This document shows positions 19,602 through 30,767 of a stretch of DNA of 64,000 bases, piece by piece. The stretch spans positions 330,111 to 394,110 of the forward strand of contig NZ_FOYW01000003.1 of assembly GCF_900115285.1 (NCBI RefSeq), read 5' to 3'. Both the position numbers and the translations under genes were made by a program. Position 1 is the first letter of the stretch, and each line of letters starts with the position of its first letter. A model generated the notes under the pieces. That model was not told where the DNA came from and ran no database searches. It worked only from the letters and a program-made list of their open reading frames with translations. Source of the DNA: Marinobacter daqiaonensis (lineage in GTDB: Bacteria; Pseudomonadota; Gammaproteobacteria; Pseudomonadales; Oleiphilaceae).

Positions 19602-20400
19602 CGGACGCCTGCCCGCAGATGCTGGGGGAGCCAGTTGGCGAGGGCGTCCAGTTCGTCGCTATTGAAGTGGGTACCAGCAGCGTGTCGATCTGGCGCTGTT
19701 TCTCCTCTTCGGAAAGACCCGCCCGGAGAACCAGATTCCTTTCCTTTTTGAAATGATCATATCGCTGTTGCCAGTCCCAACTGTTGCTGCCCGTCAGGTC
19801 CCGGGCGGCAACCAGACCCAGAGTCTGTTGCTCCAGTTGCAGGCGGGTTGCCTCGCTGAGGCCCAGCTTTCTCCAGTTTTCACGAGCATTACGAAGATCC
19901 TCGGGAGCACTGGTCCCTTTACTGTTAACCAACAGCGCACCGGAGCGGAGATTTTCTTTCAGCCGGCTCAGGGCAGCCTGCCGCTGATCGTTGCTCAGGT
20001 CACGGTTCGCGCGCACCTCCTCCCGGGCAATGAGGAAGCGCTGGTGGGCATCCTCACCGGCAAACAGCTGGCTGGAGGTCAGTGGTCCCAGGTGTTGACG
20101 GCGCAGGGCGATGGTGCGCTCAAGTTTCTCCCCCGGCGCTAACGGTTGCTCCGCCATCCATTGAGCCTCTGCCTGCTCGAGGGCTTGCCGGTAACCAACG
20201 TAATTCCCGAGGAGCCGCGCAGCCTGGCGGCCTGTTTCACCGGCGAGGCCCGCCCGCACGTACTGGTGGAGCATCTCAAGATCCGCCGGGCTGGCCTCTT
20301 CAAGGCCGTTAAAGGCCTGGCGCAGTGAGACCAGGGCAATCTCGTCCAGAATCAGTTCATCGTTTTCGTCAATGCCGATATTGGCAAGGGCGAACGGCCT
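19598..20400 (-). pseudogene. lifO: Lipase-specific foldase (LifO) remnant, 5'-truncated and frameshifted
   Basis: Read on the minus strand, the frame from 20400 encodes FALANIGIDENDELILDE, LLGNYVGYRQALEQ, LTSSQLFAGEDAHQRFLIAREEV, LSNDQRQAALSRLKENL, LEQQTLGLVAARDL and LSEEEKQRQIDTLL. These are in the order of lipase chaperone domains (mini-domain 1, extended helical domain, mini-domain 2). The N-terminal membrane anchor is missing: an in-frame TAA lies at 20401-20403. The RxxFDYF signature is degraded to LRQAFNGL. Near 19668-19678 the frame shifts by one; the true tail (HFNSDELDALANWLPQHL) continues in another frame to TAG at 19598. No cognate lipase gene is nearby. I read this as a decaying foldase gene. 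Confidence 0.75.
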
Positions 20401-20458
20401 TTACGTCCCGGCCGATGTGGTAAAGTGATCCTCCGCCCCCCAGGAGATATCCAGCACG

Positions 20459-21187
20459 ATGACCCGCTTGCTCATTCTCAAGACAGGCTCCACCTATCCG
20501 GAAATTCGTGATCACTTTGGCGACTTCGAAAGCTGGTTCCTACGAGAACTGGCCGATAGCAGAGAGGCGATGACCGTGGATGTCTCCGCCGGAGAGGACC
20601 CCGGGCAGCCGGCGGACTGGCGGGGAATTATCGTGACCGGCTCCCCCGCCATGGTCACCGATCGCGAGTCCTGGAGCGAGAAAACGGCGGCCTGGCTCCG
20701 AGCTGCCGTGAACGAGTCAGTCCCGGTACTGGGGGTCTGCTATGGCCACCAGCTGCTGGCCCACGGCATGGGAGGAGAGGTTGGCTATCGGCCGAAAGGG
20801 CGGGAGTCGGGTACCTTCGAGGTGCAGTTGACGCCGGCAGGCGACAGCGACCCCCTGTTCGGCCAGCTGCCGGCCCGTTTTCCTGCTCACCTGACCCATG
20901 CCCAGTCCGTACTGACACTGCCGGAAGATGCTGTCCTCCTTGCCTGCTCGCCGGGGGAACGCTACCAGGCCTTCCGAATTGGCCAGCACGCCTGGGGCGT
21001 GCAGTTTCATCCGGAATTCAATGCCGAAATCATGCGGGCGTACCTGGGCATTCAGGCGCCACGGCTGCAGGATGAAGGTCAGGATGCGGAGGCTTTGCTT
21101 GCCGCTGTCGGGGAAACCCCGGTCGCAGCGGGTCTGATCCAGCGATTTGTTGAGTATGTGGACAGGGTTGGAGAGGGGCTGCGTTGA
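20459..21187 (+). CDS. Class I glutamine amidotransferase domain protein
   Basis: 242 residues. The class I GATase fold has its nucleophile Cys in GVCYGHQLLA (about residue 94) and the His-Glu pair in QFHPEFNAE (about 181-183), so the triad is complete. Proteins of this stand-alone type are annotated as GMP-synthase-like; they may act on gamma-glutamyl compounds or peptides. No synthetase domain is attached and no purine genes are adjacent. The start is ATG 20459, with GGAGA about 12 nt upstream. It is divergent from the foldase remnant. Confidence 0.85.
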   Translation: MTRLLILKTGSTYPEIRDHFGDFESWFLRELADSREAMTVDVSAGEDPGQPADWRGIIVTGSPAMVTDRESWSEKTAAWLRAAVNESVPVLGVCYGHQLLAHGMGGEVGYRPKGRESGTFEVQLTPAGDSDPLFGQLPARFPAHLTHAQSVLTLPEDAVLLACSPGERYQAFRIGQHAWGVQFHPEFNAEIMRAYLGIQAPRLQDEGQDAEALLAAVGETPVAAGLIQRFVEYVDRVGEGLR

Positions 21188-21291
21188 CCCGCTGATTCGA
21201 AAGCGGACGGGTCTGGGGTGGAGTGCCGGGTCCGGAACACGGTGCCCGTTTTTTCAGGACCAATCCAATCAAAACTGTAAGGAAGTATGAA

Positions 21292-21801
21292 ATGCGGATC
21301 CGAAAGTCTGTTCTGTTGCTTTTTCTCTCGCTCGCTGTCTCATCGCCGTCATTGTCGTTCGCGCAATCAGCTGAGGAGCGACTTATTGACGACATCGTCA
21401 ATGATGTGATCAATCGGACCGCAGAAACGGTCAGGGAGGAGGTGAGGCGCAAGACCGGCATTGATCCGTTTGAGCGAGGCTACGGCGAACGAGACGATTA
21501 TCGCCCTGCGCCTTCCGACCTCGGGGACGATGGTCGGGATGAGCTTCGTCGGCTCGATGACAAGTACGATCGCAAGGTCGCCCGCCTTGAGGAAGAGCTG
21601 GTGCGCAAGCTGAACAAGGCAGAGCGAGAATTCCGCCGCGAAGAGGCCAGGGAAGACAAGCCTGGGAAAATCCGCAAGAAACGCAACAAACTGGATGAGA
21701 AAGTGGATAGCGCCCACCACAAATTCGAAGAAAAACTGCGGAAGGAAAACGAGCGCTATGACCGCAAGCGAGAGCAGATTCTTTCGAAAGGTTACGAGTG
21801 A
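21292..21801 (+). CDS. Exported, highly charged coiled-coil protein
   Basis: 169 residues from ATG 21292 (AAGGAAG about 8 nt upstream); the frame is open further upstream but lacks a better site. A signal peptide occupies residues 1-25 (RIRKSVLLLFLSLAVSS, cleavage near FAQ). The mature part begins with a short helix and a DDYRPAPSDLGDDGRDE linker. A long Lys/Glu/Arg coiled coil (about 95-165) follows. It is probably periplasmic. I do not recognise the family. It stands alone between the GATase and tRNA-Ile2. Confidence 0.65.
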   Translation: MRIRKSVLLLFLSLAVSSPSLSFAQSAEERLIDDIVNDVINRTAETVREEVRRKTGIDPFERGYGERDDYRPAPSDLGDDGRDELRRLDDKYDRKVARLEEELVRKLNKAEREFRREEAREDKPGKIRKKRNKLDEKVDSAHHKFEEKLRKENERYDRKREQILSKGYE

Positions 21802-21875
21802 TTGAGCCGGTTTTGGCGGTTGAACGAGGCTCCGCACCAGCGGAGTCCAACCAGGCAGGCTGAATGACAGGGAAG

Positions 21876-21952
<77 letters not shown>

Positions 21953-22034
21953 TTTTTCTTGAATGCTGCTTGCCTGAGGCAAATCGGGCGCCATTATACC
22001 GTTGCGGCATGGCGCCCGCTACTGATTGCAGAGA

Positions 22035-23885
<1,851 letters not shown>

Positions 23886-24070
23886 AGACACCCTGTGAAA
23901 TTGATGGTAGAAAGGTAAAAAATTAAACGACCATTATAGCGGCCGCACGTAATGACTGCCACCGAATGGTTAGATGGTGATCGATAGCTTCGGTTTCAAG
24001 CCATCAGCCCGATTTTCGGTTGCTTTCAGCATATTTTCAGTAACCTCCTGAAATCCTGTGACTTCCCTTC

Positions 24071-25837
24071 TCATCCGTGTTTTCCCTGATGGTCCGTCAG
24101 TGACGCCTTCAGCCGTTGACGCTCTTCCGGCGTCATGTCCGCAAAGTTGAGGTCCCGGGCTTTTTCCGCCAGCGCCTTCAGGCGCTGCTTCCGCATTGCC
24201 TCCTCGTTGGGCGCCAGCAGCTCCCGGGCGCTGTCCAGGGCGTCTTCACGGCTGGGCAGGTGTTCGATTCCGTCGAAAATGCCCTGAAACCGGGCCTGCT
24301 CTTCCGGCGCTCTCGCCAGATGGTGCAGGATCTGCCGGCGATTCTTCAGCTGGCGCTCCCCGAGCCATTGGGCGAACCGGGCGGCGGTATCCAGTTGCCG
24401 GTCCTGGCGACAGAGTTCGCTCAGCTCCGGAGCCAGGTCAGGCGCTTCCAGCATGGCCAGGCATAGCATGTGATTCCTGCTCAGGCGAACCGGTTCCCGC
24501 TGCGCCGGCACACCGGTGCCGGCACCCCGGCCCTGGCGCCGGGGACCGCTCCACTGGCGTCCGCCACGACCCTCTTCCCAGGTGCCCCGGGGTGGCCGGC
24601 ACAGTCTCATCATCTCGTGCCACATGGCGTCCCGCAGCGTGCCCTTGGGCATGCGGTTGAGCAGTGGTTCCGCCCGGGAGCGGAGTTCCCCGCGGTGCTC
24701 CGGCAGTTCCAGGTTCAGGCCTTCCTGCATCCGGTCGAACAGATAGCGGGAAAGCGGTGTGGCCCCCTGTATCCGTTTCTCGAAGGCTTCCGGACCTTCC
24801 TTGCGGACAAGGGTGTCCGGATCCTCGTCTTTCGGCAGCATCAGGAACTGCATATGGATGCCATCCGCCAGCAACTCCAGGGCATTCTCCATGGCCCGGT
24901 CTGCCGCCCGGTAGCCCGCGGTGTCGCCGTCAAAGCAGAATACCAGGTGGCGAGTCTGCTTCAGCAGGGCGCCCAGGCTGTCCTGGTTCGTGGCGGTGCC
25001 CATAGCGGCAACGGCGTAATGAATGCCGTACTGGGCCAGGGCAATCACATCCATGTAGCCTTCGACCACCAGGAGCTTGTCGATCTGTCTGAGTGCCTGG
25101 CGGGCCTCGAAAAGGCCATAAATCTCGCGACTCTTGTGGAAAACATCCGATTCCGGGGAGTTGATGTACTTGGCCTTGTCATCCCCCAGGGTGCGTCCAC
25201 CGAAGGCGACGGTGCGGCCCCGGGTGTTGCGGATGGGGAACATCACCCGGTTGCGGAACAGGTCCCGGGGCTTGCCATAGCGATCGGAAATGTTTCCGGT
25301 TTCAATCAGCGGGCCGCGCAGTTCATCGCCAGCGGCATTGTACAGAGCCGTGCCGGCGCCCGGGGCGAATCCCAGCTGATAAAGCTCGATAATCTTCTGG
25401 TCCAGGCCGCGTTCCGCCAGGTAATTGCGGGCCAGGGTGCCTTCGCTTGCGTTGAGCCGGTTGTGGTAGAACTCGCTGGCAAAGTCCAGGGCGTCCGTCA
25501 GTGTCCTGGCCTGCCTGATCTGCTGACTGGCAGCCTTGTCGTAAGGCACTTCCAGGCCGGCGCGTCGGGCCAGTTCCTCGACCGCGGCGGTGAAGTCCAG
25601 GCCCTCGAATTCACGGACGAAACTTATGGCGTCGCCATGGGCGCCGCAACCGAAGCAGTGGTAGAACCCCTTGTCGGGGCGGACATTGAAAGACGGTGTT
25701 TTTTCATCGTGGAACGGGCAGCGGGCCTTGTAGTTGGCGCCGGCCTTCTTGAGAGTAATCCGGGAGCCGATCAGCTCGGCCAGGTCCGTCCTGTCCAGCA
25801 GGTCTTCAATAAAACGCTGGGGGATCAGTCCGCTCAT
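24071..25837 (-). CDS. dnaG: DNA primase
   Basis: 588 residues from ATG 25837 (GGAG 5 nt upstream); the frame is open 35 codons further but the family starts MSGLIPQRFIEDLL. The CHC2 zinc finger is CPFH...CFGC (about 40-65). The TOPRIM core has LLVVEGYMDVIAL (about 262-274) and the acidic FCFDGDTAG (about 308-316). The C-terminal helicase-binding domain runs from about 440, after a Gly/Arg-rich linker (GGRQWSGPRRQGRG). It makes RNA primers for lagging-strand synthesis. It is the middle gene of the macromolecular synthesis operon. Confidence 0.97.
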   Translation of the reverse strand: MSGLIPQRFIEDLLDRTDLAELIGSRITLKKAGANYKARCPFHDEKTPSFNVRPDKGFYHCFGCGAHGDAISFVREFEGLDFTAAVEELARRAGLEVPYDKAASQQIRQARTLTDALDFASEFYHNRLNASEGTLARNYLAERGLDQKIIELYQLGFAPGAGTALYNAAGDELRGPLIETGNISDRYGKPRDLFRNRVMFPIRNTRGRTVAFGGRTLGDDKAKYINSPESDVFHKSREIYGLFEARQALRQIDKLLVVEGYMDVIALAQYGIHYAVAAMGTATNQDSLGALLKQTRHLVFCFDGDTAGYRAADRAMENALELLADGIHMQFLMLPKDEDPDTLVRKEGPEAFEKRIQGATPLSRYLFDRMQEGLNLELPEHRGELRSRAEPLLNRMPKGTLRDAMWHEMMRLCRPPRGTWEEGRGGRQWSGPRRQGRGAGTGVPAQREPVRLSRNHMLCLAMLEAPDLAPELSELCRQDRQLDTAARFAQWLGERQLKNRRQILHHLARAPEEQARFQGIFDGIEHLPSREDALDSARELLAPNEEAMRKQRLKALAEKARDLNFADMTPEERQRLKASLTDHQGKHG

Positions 25838-25900
25838 GCCTACTCCATGCCGGGCCTGAAGGGCCGTGTACTGCTTTGGAGGCTGTCGGTGAGCACAGCC

Positions 25901-25935
25901 AAAAATGCCGTCGGGGCCATACCCCGACGGCATTT
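25901..25935 (-). terminator. Attenuating terminator between rpsU and dnaG
   Basis: A 14-bp perfect stem (25903-25916 with 25922-25935, core TGCCGTCGGGG) is followed on the minus strand by TTTTT. A partial terminator here is a classical feature of the rpsU-dnaG-rpoD operon; it keeps primase expression low. Confidence 0.85.
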
Positions 25936-26023
25936 GTATCACGCTTGCCGGTCAGCATGACGCCAACCGGATTCTCGCGCCATGAACGGGTTCAAAACCC
26001 TGCGGTGCAGGGTTTCACCGTTC

Positions 26024-26239
26024 TTAATACAGGCGCTCGAACTTGCGCTGTTCCCGCTGAAGCTTCTTGAGATGACGCTTGACGGCGGCAGCGGCCTTGC
26101 GCTTGCGAACAGCGGTCGGCTTCTCGTAGTGCTCACGACGACGCACTTCCGAGAGTACGCCTGCTTTCTCGCAGGAACGCTTGAAACGACGCAACGCTAC
26201 GTCAAACGGTTCATTCTCTTTCACTTTAACAGCTGGCAT
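26024..26239 (-). CDS. rpsU: 30S ribosomal protein S21
   Basis: 71 residues, typical S21: [29 protein letters not shown], then a strongly basic helical tail ([26 protein letters not shown]). S21 binds the 30S platform near the anti-Shine-Dalgarno. It is the first gene of the operon and is divergent from tsaD. Confidence 0.98.
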   Translation of the reverse strand: MPAVKVKENEPFDVALRRFKRSCEKAGVLSEVRRREHYEKPTAVRKRKAAAAVKRHLKKLQREQRKFERLY

Positions 26240-26350
26240 TAAAGATCACCTACCTTGAATTCGGTTTAGAAAAAATTGCACAAAACTCAACCAGTGCTAT
26301 TTGGGGCGGCAATAATAGCGCCCGGGGTGGGGTAGCGTCAATCTTCCTAT

Positions 26351-26379
26351 GAAACTATCGCCAGGGTTTCTGGTAGAAT
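26351..26379 (+). promoter_or_regulatory. Candidate extended -10 promoter of tsaD
   Basis: TGG-TAGAAT (26371-26379) is an extended -10 box, with a poor -35 (GAAACT, 26351-26356) at 17-bp spacing. The start site would be near 26386, about 37 nt before the tsaD ATG. Confidence 0.5.
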
Positions 26380-26422
26380 GCCGCAACTTTTTTAGACTGT
26401 ATGGCCTGAGGTGCCGGCTCCT

Positions 26423-27475
26423 ATGCTGATTCTGGGTATTGAAACCTCCTGCGACGAAACCGGTGTCGCGCTCTATCACAGCCAGCAAGGCTTGTTGGCG
26501 GATGCTCTGTTCAGTCAGACCGATATGCACGCTGACTATGGTGGGGTGGTGCCGGAGCTGGCCTCCCGCGATCATGTCCGCAAGCTGCTGCCGCTGTGTG
26601 ACGAGGTGTTGAAAAGAGCGGGTTGTGGCCGGCAGGACATTTCCGGCATCGCTTATACCGCGGGGCCCGGCCTGGTCGGCGCGCTGATGGTGGGCGGGTC
26701 GGTGGCCCATGCCCTGGGGCTGGCTCTGGATGTGCCGGTGTTGGGTGTCCACCATATGGAGGGGCATCTGCTGGCGCCAATGCTGGAGGAGAATCCGCCC
26801 GCCTTTCCCTTTGTGGCGCTGCTGGTATCCGGTGGCCACACCCAATTAGTGAAGGTGGAAGGCATCGGAGAGTACCAGCTGCTTGGCGAGTCCGTGGACG
26901 ACGCCGCTGGTGAGGCATTCGACAAAACCGCAAAGATGCTGGACCTGGACTATCCGGGGGGCCCCCGGGTTGCGGCCCTGGCGGAAAAGGGGCGGGCGGG
27001 CGCTTATCGGTTTCCGCGGCCGATGACCGACCGGCCGGGACTGGAATTCAGCTTCAGTGGTCTGAAGACCTTCACCCTCAACACCGTCACTGCGGAAAAA
27101 CAGGCGAATAACTGGAACGATCAGACCCGGGCCGACATCGCCCTGGCGTTCGAGACCGCGGTCGTGGACACGTTGGTGATCAAGTGCCGGAGGGCCCTGG
27201 AAGCCAGTGGCTGCGATCGCCTGGTAATGGCCGGTGGCGTCAGTGCCAACCGGCGGCTGCGGTCGGCGCTGGAAGCCATGGCCGGCAAACAGGGCGCCTC
27301 GGTTTTCTATGCCCGCCCGGAATTCTGCACAGACAATGGTGCAATGATTGCCTATGCCGGCTGCCAGCGACTGCTTGCCGGTCAGCGGGACGGTGATCGA
27401 ATCGTGGCCAGGCCACGCTGGCCGATGGATACATTGCCAGGGCTTGCGGAGATCCGGACCGAAGGTCTGGGCTGA
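26423..27475 (+). CDS. tsaD: tRNA N6-adenosine threonylcarbamoyltransferase TsaD
   Basis: 350 residues from ATG 26423; an in-frame GTG at 26411 is also possible. The ASKHA-fold enzyme transfers threonylcarbamoyl to A37 of ANN-decoding tRNAs with TsaB and TsaE. Landmarks are [16 protein letters not shown] at the N-terminus, the metal-binding HHMEGHLLA (HxxxH) at about residues 110-118, [21 protein letters not shown], and the late [13 protein letters not shown]. It is divergent from rpsU, a very widespread arrangement. Confidence 0.97.
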   Translation: MLILGIETSCDETGVALYHSQQGLLADALFSQTDMHADYGGVVPELASRDHVRKLLPLCDEVLKRAGCGRQDISGIAYTAGPGLVGALMVGGSVAHALGLALDVPVLGVHHMEGHLLAPMLEENPPAFPFVALLVSGGHTQLVKVEGIGEYQLLGESVDDAAGEAFDKTAKMLDLDYPGGPRVAALAEKGRAGAYRFPRPMTDRPGLEFSFSGLKTFTLNTVTAEKQANNWNDQTRADIALAFETAVVDTLVIKCRRALEASGCDRLVMAGGVSANRRLRSALEAMAGKQGASVFYARPEFCTDNGAMIAYAGCQRLLAGQRDGDRIVARPRWPMDTLPGLAEIRTEGLG

Positions 27476-27514
27476 CCCCTGGGGACCTGGCCGGTCATGT
27501 ACTCCACCGTGGCA

Positions 27515-28108
27515 CTAGAACCGGCTTTCCCGCCCCTGGGTGAGCCGGATCAGGTTGTTGCGGTGGCGGATCACAATGACAATGGCCAGTAGCCCGAACA
27601 GGGGCAGGGTTTCCGGTTCAAACAGGGCGCTGATCACGGGGCCGGAGCCGATGGCGATCACCGAAGCGAGGGCGGAAATGCGCCAGCGCCACAGAATGAG
27701 AAGCCAGATAAGGGCCAGGACGGCTGTGGTCAGCGGCGCCAGTGCCAGCCCGGATCCCAGGGCGGTAGCGACTCCCTTGCCGCCCTGAAAGCGGTACCAG
27801 ACCGGGACCATGTGGCCGGTTACAGCGCACAGAGCCACCATCGCCTGGGCGAAAACCGACAGACCGATTTCCTGCGCCAGCCAGACAGGCAGGGCCCCTT
27901 TCAGGGCGTCCAGAAGCAGGGTCAGTGCCGCTGGCAGAGGACCGCCGGCCCGGTATACGTTGGTGGCTCCGGGGTTTCGTGACCCGAGTGCCCTCGGGTC
28001 CGGCAGTCGCCACAGCCGGCAGATGGGGATCGCGAACAGTACCGACCCCGCCAGGTAGGCCAGGGCGCAGATCGCAATCAGTATAATCGGGTGGCTGGTG
28101 GCATCCAT
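27515..28108 (-). CDS. plsY: Glycerol-3-phosphate acyltransferase PlsY
   Basis: 197 residues from ATG 28108 (the frame continues upstream without a good start). An inner-membrane protein with about five transmembrane segments. Family motifs: AYLAGSVLFA, GSRNPGATNVYRAGG (phosphate/substrate loop), GHMVPVWYRFQGGKGVAT, and the C-terminal HRNNLIRL. It acylates glycerol-3-phosphate from acyl-phosphate in phospholipid synthesis. It is convergent with tsaD and divergent from folB, as in many gammaproteobacteria. Confidence 0.95.
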   Translation of the reverse strand: MDATSHPIILIAICALAYLAGSVLFAIPICRLWRLPDPRALGSRNPGATNVYRAGGPLPAALTLLLDALKGALPVWLAQEIGLSVFAQAMVALCAVTGHMVPVWYRFQGGKGVATALGSGLALAPLTTAVLALIWLLILWRWRISALASVIAIGSGPVISALFEPETLPLFGLLAIVIVIRHRNNLIRLTQGRESRF

Positions 28109-28219
28109 GGGCAGACTGACATCATGTTTTAATTGGAATGGTCCGACCTTAGCCCGTTGTGGCGGGCGGTTCAATCAGCAAAGCTGTCTTTGTGACAGCG
28201 GGGCCGGAGGCCGGGTGAG

Positions 28220-28576
28220 TTGACTGACAGTGTTTTGATTGAAGGCCTGGCCGTGGAGACGGTGATCGGCGTTTACGATTGGGAGCGGCAGATCCGGCAG
28301 ACCCTGTTGCTCGATCTGGAGCTGGCCTGGGATAACCGTGAGGCGGCGGCCACCGACGACGTGTCCCGGGCCCTGGATTATGCCGCAGTGAGTGATCGGG
28401 CCGCCCGCTTCCTGGAGCAATGCCAGCCCGCTCTGCTGGAGACGGCTGCCGAGCAGTTGGCCGCCTGCCTGATGGCGGAATTCTCGGTTCCCGCGGTGAG
28501 GCTGGTCTTGCGCAAGCCGGGGGCGGTGCCCGGAGCCTGCAGTGTTGGGGTCCGGATTGAACGGGGAAACTGGTAA
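28220..28576 (+). CDS. folB: Dihydroneopterin aldolase
   Basis: 118 residues starting with TTG 28220; GGAGG at 28206-28210 is well spaced. It converts dihydroneopterin to 6-hydroxymethyl-dihydropterin in folate synthesis. Seen: VLIEGLAVETVIGVYDWER with the pocket Glu, ALDYAAVSDRAARFLE, the tunnelling-fold segment LLETAAEQLAACL, and the catalytic Lys in VLRKPGAVPGA. The last base of its stop region overlaps the next gene (TAATG). Confidence 0.93.
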   Translation: MTDSVLIEGLAVETVIGVYDWERQIRQTLLLDLELAWDNREAAATDDVSRALDYAAVSDRAARFLEQCQPALLETAAEQLAACLMAEFSVPAVRLVLRKPGAVPGACSVGVRIERGNW

Positions 28577-29076
28577 TGACGCCCCCGGTCCGGGTCTATG
28601 TGGGGGTGGGTAGCAACCTCGACCGTGAGCGCCACATCCGCGCCGGACTCGATGCCCTCGAAGGGATGTTTGGGGAGCTGGCGGTGTCGCCGGTTTATGA
28701 GAACGAGGCGGTGGGCTTCAATGGCTCGCCTTTCCTGAATCTGGTCGTGGGCCTGCAAACCACCCTGCCACTGGCGGCGCTGTCCCGGACCCTCAAGGGA
28801 ATCGAGGCTGATAACGGGCGCTGTGCCGGGTCGAAGCGCTTCAGTCCCTGCACCCTGGATCTTGATATCCTCACCTACGGCGATCTCGACCGGTCGCAGG
28901 ACGGTGTTGATATTCCCCGTTCGGAAATTCTGGTTAACGCCTTCGTACTGAGACCGCTTGCGGACCTGGCTGGCGATGAGCGCCATCCGGTGGATGGCCG
29001 CACCTATCGCGAGCTGTGGCGGGCCTACCGCAGTGACCAGAAACTCTGGCCGGTGGCGTTTCGCTGGCGGGGCTGA
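28576..29076 (+). CDS. folK: HPPK-like protein (FolK paralog lacking a key Arg)
   Basis: 166 residues, overlapping folB by one base. The fold is HPPK, which adds pyrophosphate to hydroxymethyl-dihydropterin: VYVGVGSNLDRERHI, NEAVGFNGSPFLNLVVGL, TLDLDILTYGD. The metal-binding Asp pair (TLDLD) is kept. The Arg that precedes it in canonical HPPK (GPRTLDLD, Arg92 in E. coli) is Cys here (SPCTLDLD), and the nearby Arg-rich loop is altered. A canonical FolK is encoded at 32508-33038. This copy may have changed activity or substrate; it is still full length and in an operon with folB. Confidence 0.85.
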   Translation: MTPPVRVYVGVGSNLDRERHIRAGLDALEGMFGELAVSPVYENEAVGFNGSPFLNLVVGLQTTLPLAALSRTLKGIEADNGRCAGSKRFSPCTLDLDILTYGDLDRSQDGVDIPRSEILVNAFVLRPLADLAGDERHPVDGRTYRELWRAYRSDQKLWPVAFRWRG

Positions 29077-29093
29077 GGTTTCCCGGGGCAGGG

Positions 29094-30746
29094 CTACGGC
29101 TCGCCGCGGAAAAGGCGGATCAGCCCCAGGGTCGAGCAGTCGATGCCGTCTCCGTCGGTGCCTTTCTCAAGCTGGTTCAGGATCGGTTTTCCCAACTGCT
29201 TGCCAAGTTCCACACCCCACTGGTCGAAGGAATTCAGGTTCCAGATCACCCCCTGGACGAAGGTCCTGTGCTCGTAAAGGGCGATCAGGGCGCCGACAGT
29301 TTCCGGCGTGGTCCGTTCAAGGACCAGGGTATTGGAGGGTTTGTTGCCCGGCACGACCTTGTGAGGTAACAGGCGATCAACCTCTTCCGGAAGCAGGTCC
29401 TGGGACTCCAGCTCTGATCGGGCCTCGGCCTCCGTCTTGCCCTGCATCAGGGCCTGACTCTGGGCCAGGCAGTTGGCGAACAGGACGGCGTGATGCCGTG
29501 CCACGGGATTGTGGGTTCTCAGGGGGATAATGAAGTCCGCCGGGGACAGAACCGTGCCCTGGTGCAGCAACTGGTGATAGGCGTGCTGGCCATTGGCGCC
29601 CACGCCACCCCAGATCACCGGCCCGGTGGCGTAGTCCACAGGCCGGCCTTCCCGATCCACCCGCTTGCCGTTGCTCTCCATGTCCAGTTGCTGCAGATGA
29701 TCTGGCAGCTCCTTGAGGTACTCGTCGTAGACCAGGATGGCATGGCTGTCGGCGCCCCAGAAGTTCACATACCAGATGCCCAGCAGAGCCATTACAACCG
29801 GCATGTTCCGGGCCAGCGGCGCTTCCCGGAAGTGCTGGTCCATCGCCCGCGCCCCGGCCAGCAGGCCGCGGAAATGGTCCATGCCAAGTGTCAGCGCGAT
29901 TGGCAGACCAATAGCGGACCAAAGGGAGTAGCGCCCGCCCACCCAGTCCCACATGGGGAAGATGCCATCTTCGCGGATGCCGAACTCCGTGGCCGCGGCA
30001 ACATTGCTGGTGACGGCCACAAAGTGTTTGCCCAGATCCTTCTCGCTGGCTCCGGCATCCAGTAACCACTGGCGGGCCACCCGGGCATTGGCGAGAGTCT
30101 CCTGGGTGCCGAACGACTTGGACTGGATCAGGAACAGGGTGGTCGCCGGAGCCACCTCCCCGAGCACTTCGCTGACGTTGGTGCCGTCGATGTTGGCGAC
30201 ATAGTGGCAGCGGATACCGCTCTGCCAGAAAGGCTTCAGGGCGTCGGTGACCATGCGGGGGCCCAGGTAGGAACCGCCGATACCGATGGAAACCACGTCG
30301 GTGAAGGCATTCCCCCGGAAGCCGGTAAAGGCGCCGCCGTGCACTTCATCCACGAAGCGCTCCATCTGGTCCAGGGTGGCCTGCACCTCGGGTACGATGT
30401 TGTTGCCGTCCACCCGGATGTCGGTATGCGCTGACGCCCGCAGGGCGGTATGTAGCGCCGGGCGGACCTCCGTGTTGTTGATGGCGTCGCCGTCGAACAT
30501 GGCCTCGATTGCCGAAGGCAGTCCGCAGGCATTGGCAAGGTCCACCAGCAGAGAGAGGGTATCGCGGGTAATGCGATTCTTGGAATAGTCCAGCTGCAGG
30601 CCGGCGGCGCCGAGCAGGAACCGCTGGAATCGCTCCGGGTCCTCCCGGAACAGCTCACGCATGTGGCTGTCCGCCATATGCGCCTGATGGTCATTTAGTG
30701 CCATCCATTCCGGCTTGCGGGTCAGAGGTAGGCTTGCCTGTGTCAT
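29094..30746 (-). CDS. pgi: Glucose-6-phosphate isomerase
   Basis: 550 residues, full length. It interconverts glucose-6-phosphate and fructose-6-phosphate. Signature regions are VSIGIGGSYLGPRMV, the SIS-domain SKSFGTQETLANAR, GGRYSLWSAIGLPIAL, and the C-terminal SFDQWGVELGKQLG. The catalytic Glu and His region lies in GGVGANGQHAYHQLLHQG. It is the last gene of the pcnB-folK-panB-panC-pgi strand, separated from panC by 21 bp. Confidence 0.97.
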   Translation of the reverse strand: MTQASLPLTRKPEWMALNDHQAHMADSHMRELFREDPERFQRFLLGAAGLQLDYSKNRITRDTLSLLVDLANACGLPSAIEAMFDGDAINNTEVRPALHTALRASAHTDIRVDGNNIVPEVQATLDQMERFVDEVHGGAFTGFRGNAFTDVVSIGIGGSYLGPRMVTDALKPFWQSGIRCHYVANIDGTNVSEVLGEVAPATTLFLIQSKSFGTQETLANARVARQWLLDAGASEKDLGKHFVAVTSNVAAATEFGIREDGIFPMWDWVGGRYSLWSAIGLPIALTLGMDHFRGLLAGARAMDQHFREAPLARNMPVVMALLGIWYVNFWGADSHAILVYDEYLKELPDHLQQLDMESNGKRVDREGRPVDYATGPVIWGGVGANGQHAYHQLLHQGTVLSPADFIIPLRTHNPVARHHAVLFANCLAQSQALMQGKTEAEARSELESQDLLPEEVDRLLPHKVVPGNKPSNTLVLERTTPETVGALIALYEHRTFVQGVIWNLNSFDQWGVELGKQLGKPILNQLEKGTDGDGIDCSTLGLIRLFRGEP

Positions 30747-30767
30747 TTCGCGTCCTTTCGAAAAGGG

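Noticed and set aside
24470..25960. Long plus-strand frame opposite dnaG
   Set aside because: Antisense shadow of a certain primase gene; composition and lack of domain speak against it.
27487..27518. GGCCGGTC...GCACTAG near plsY considered as a third copy of the element end
   Set aside because: Only the outer CACTAG and a GGCCGGTC block match; the order and spacing are wrong, so chance is likely.
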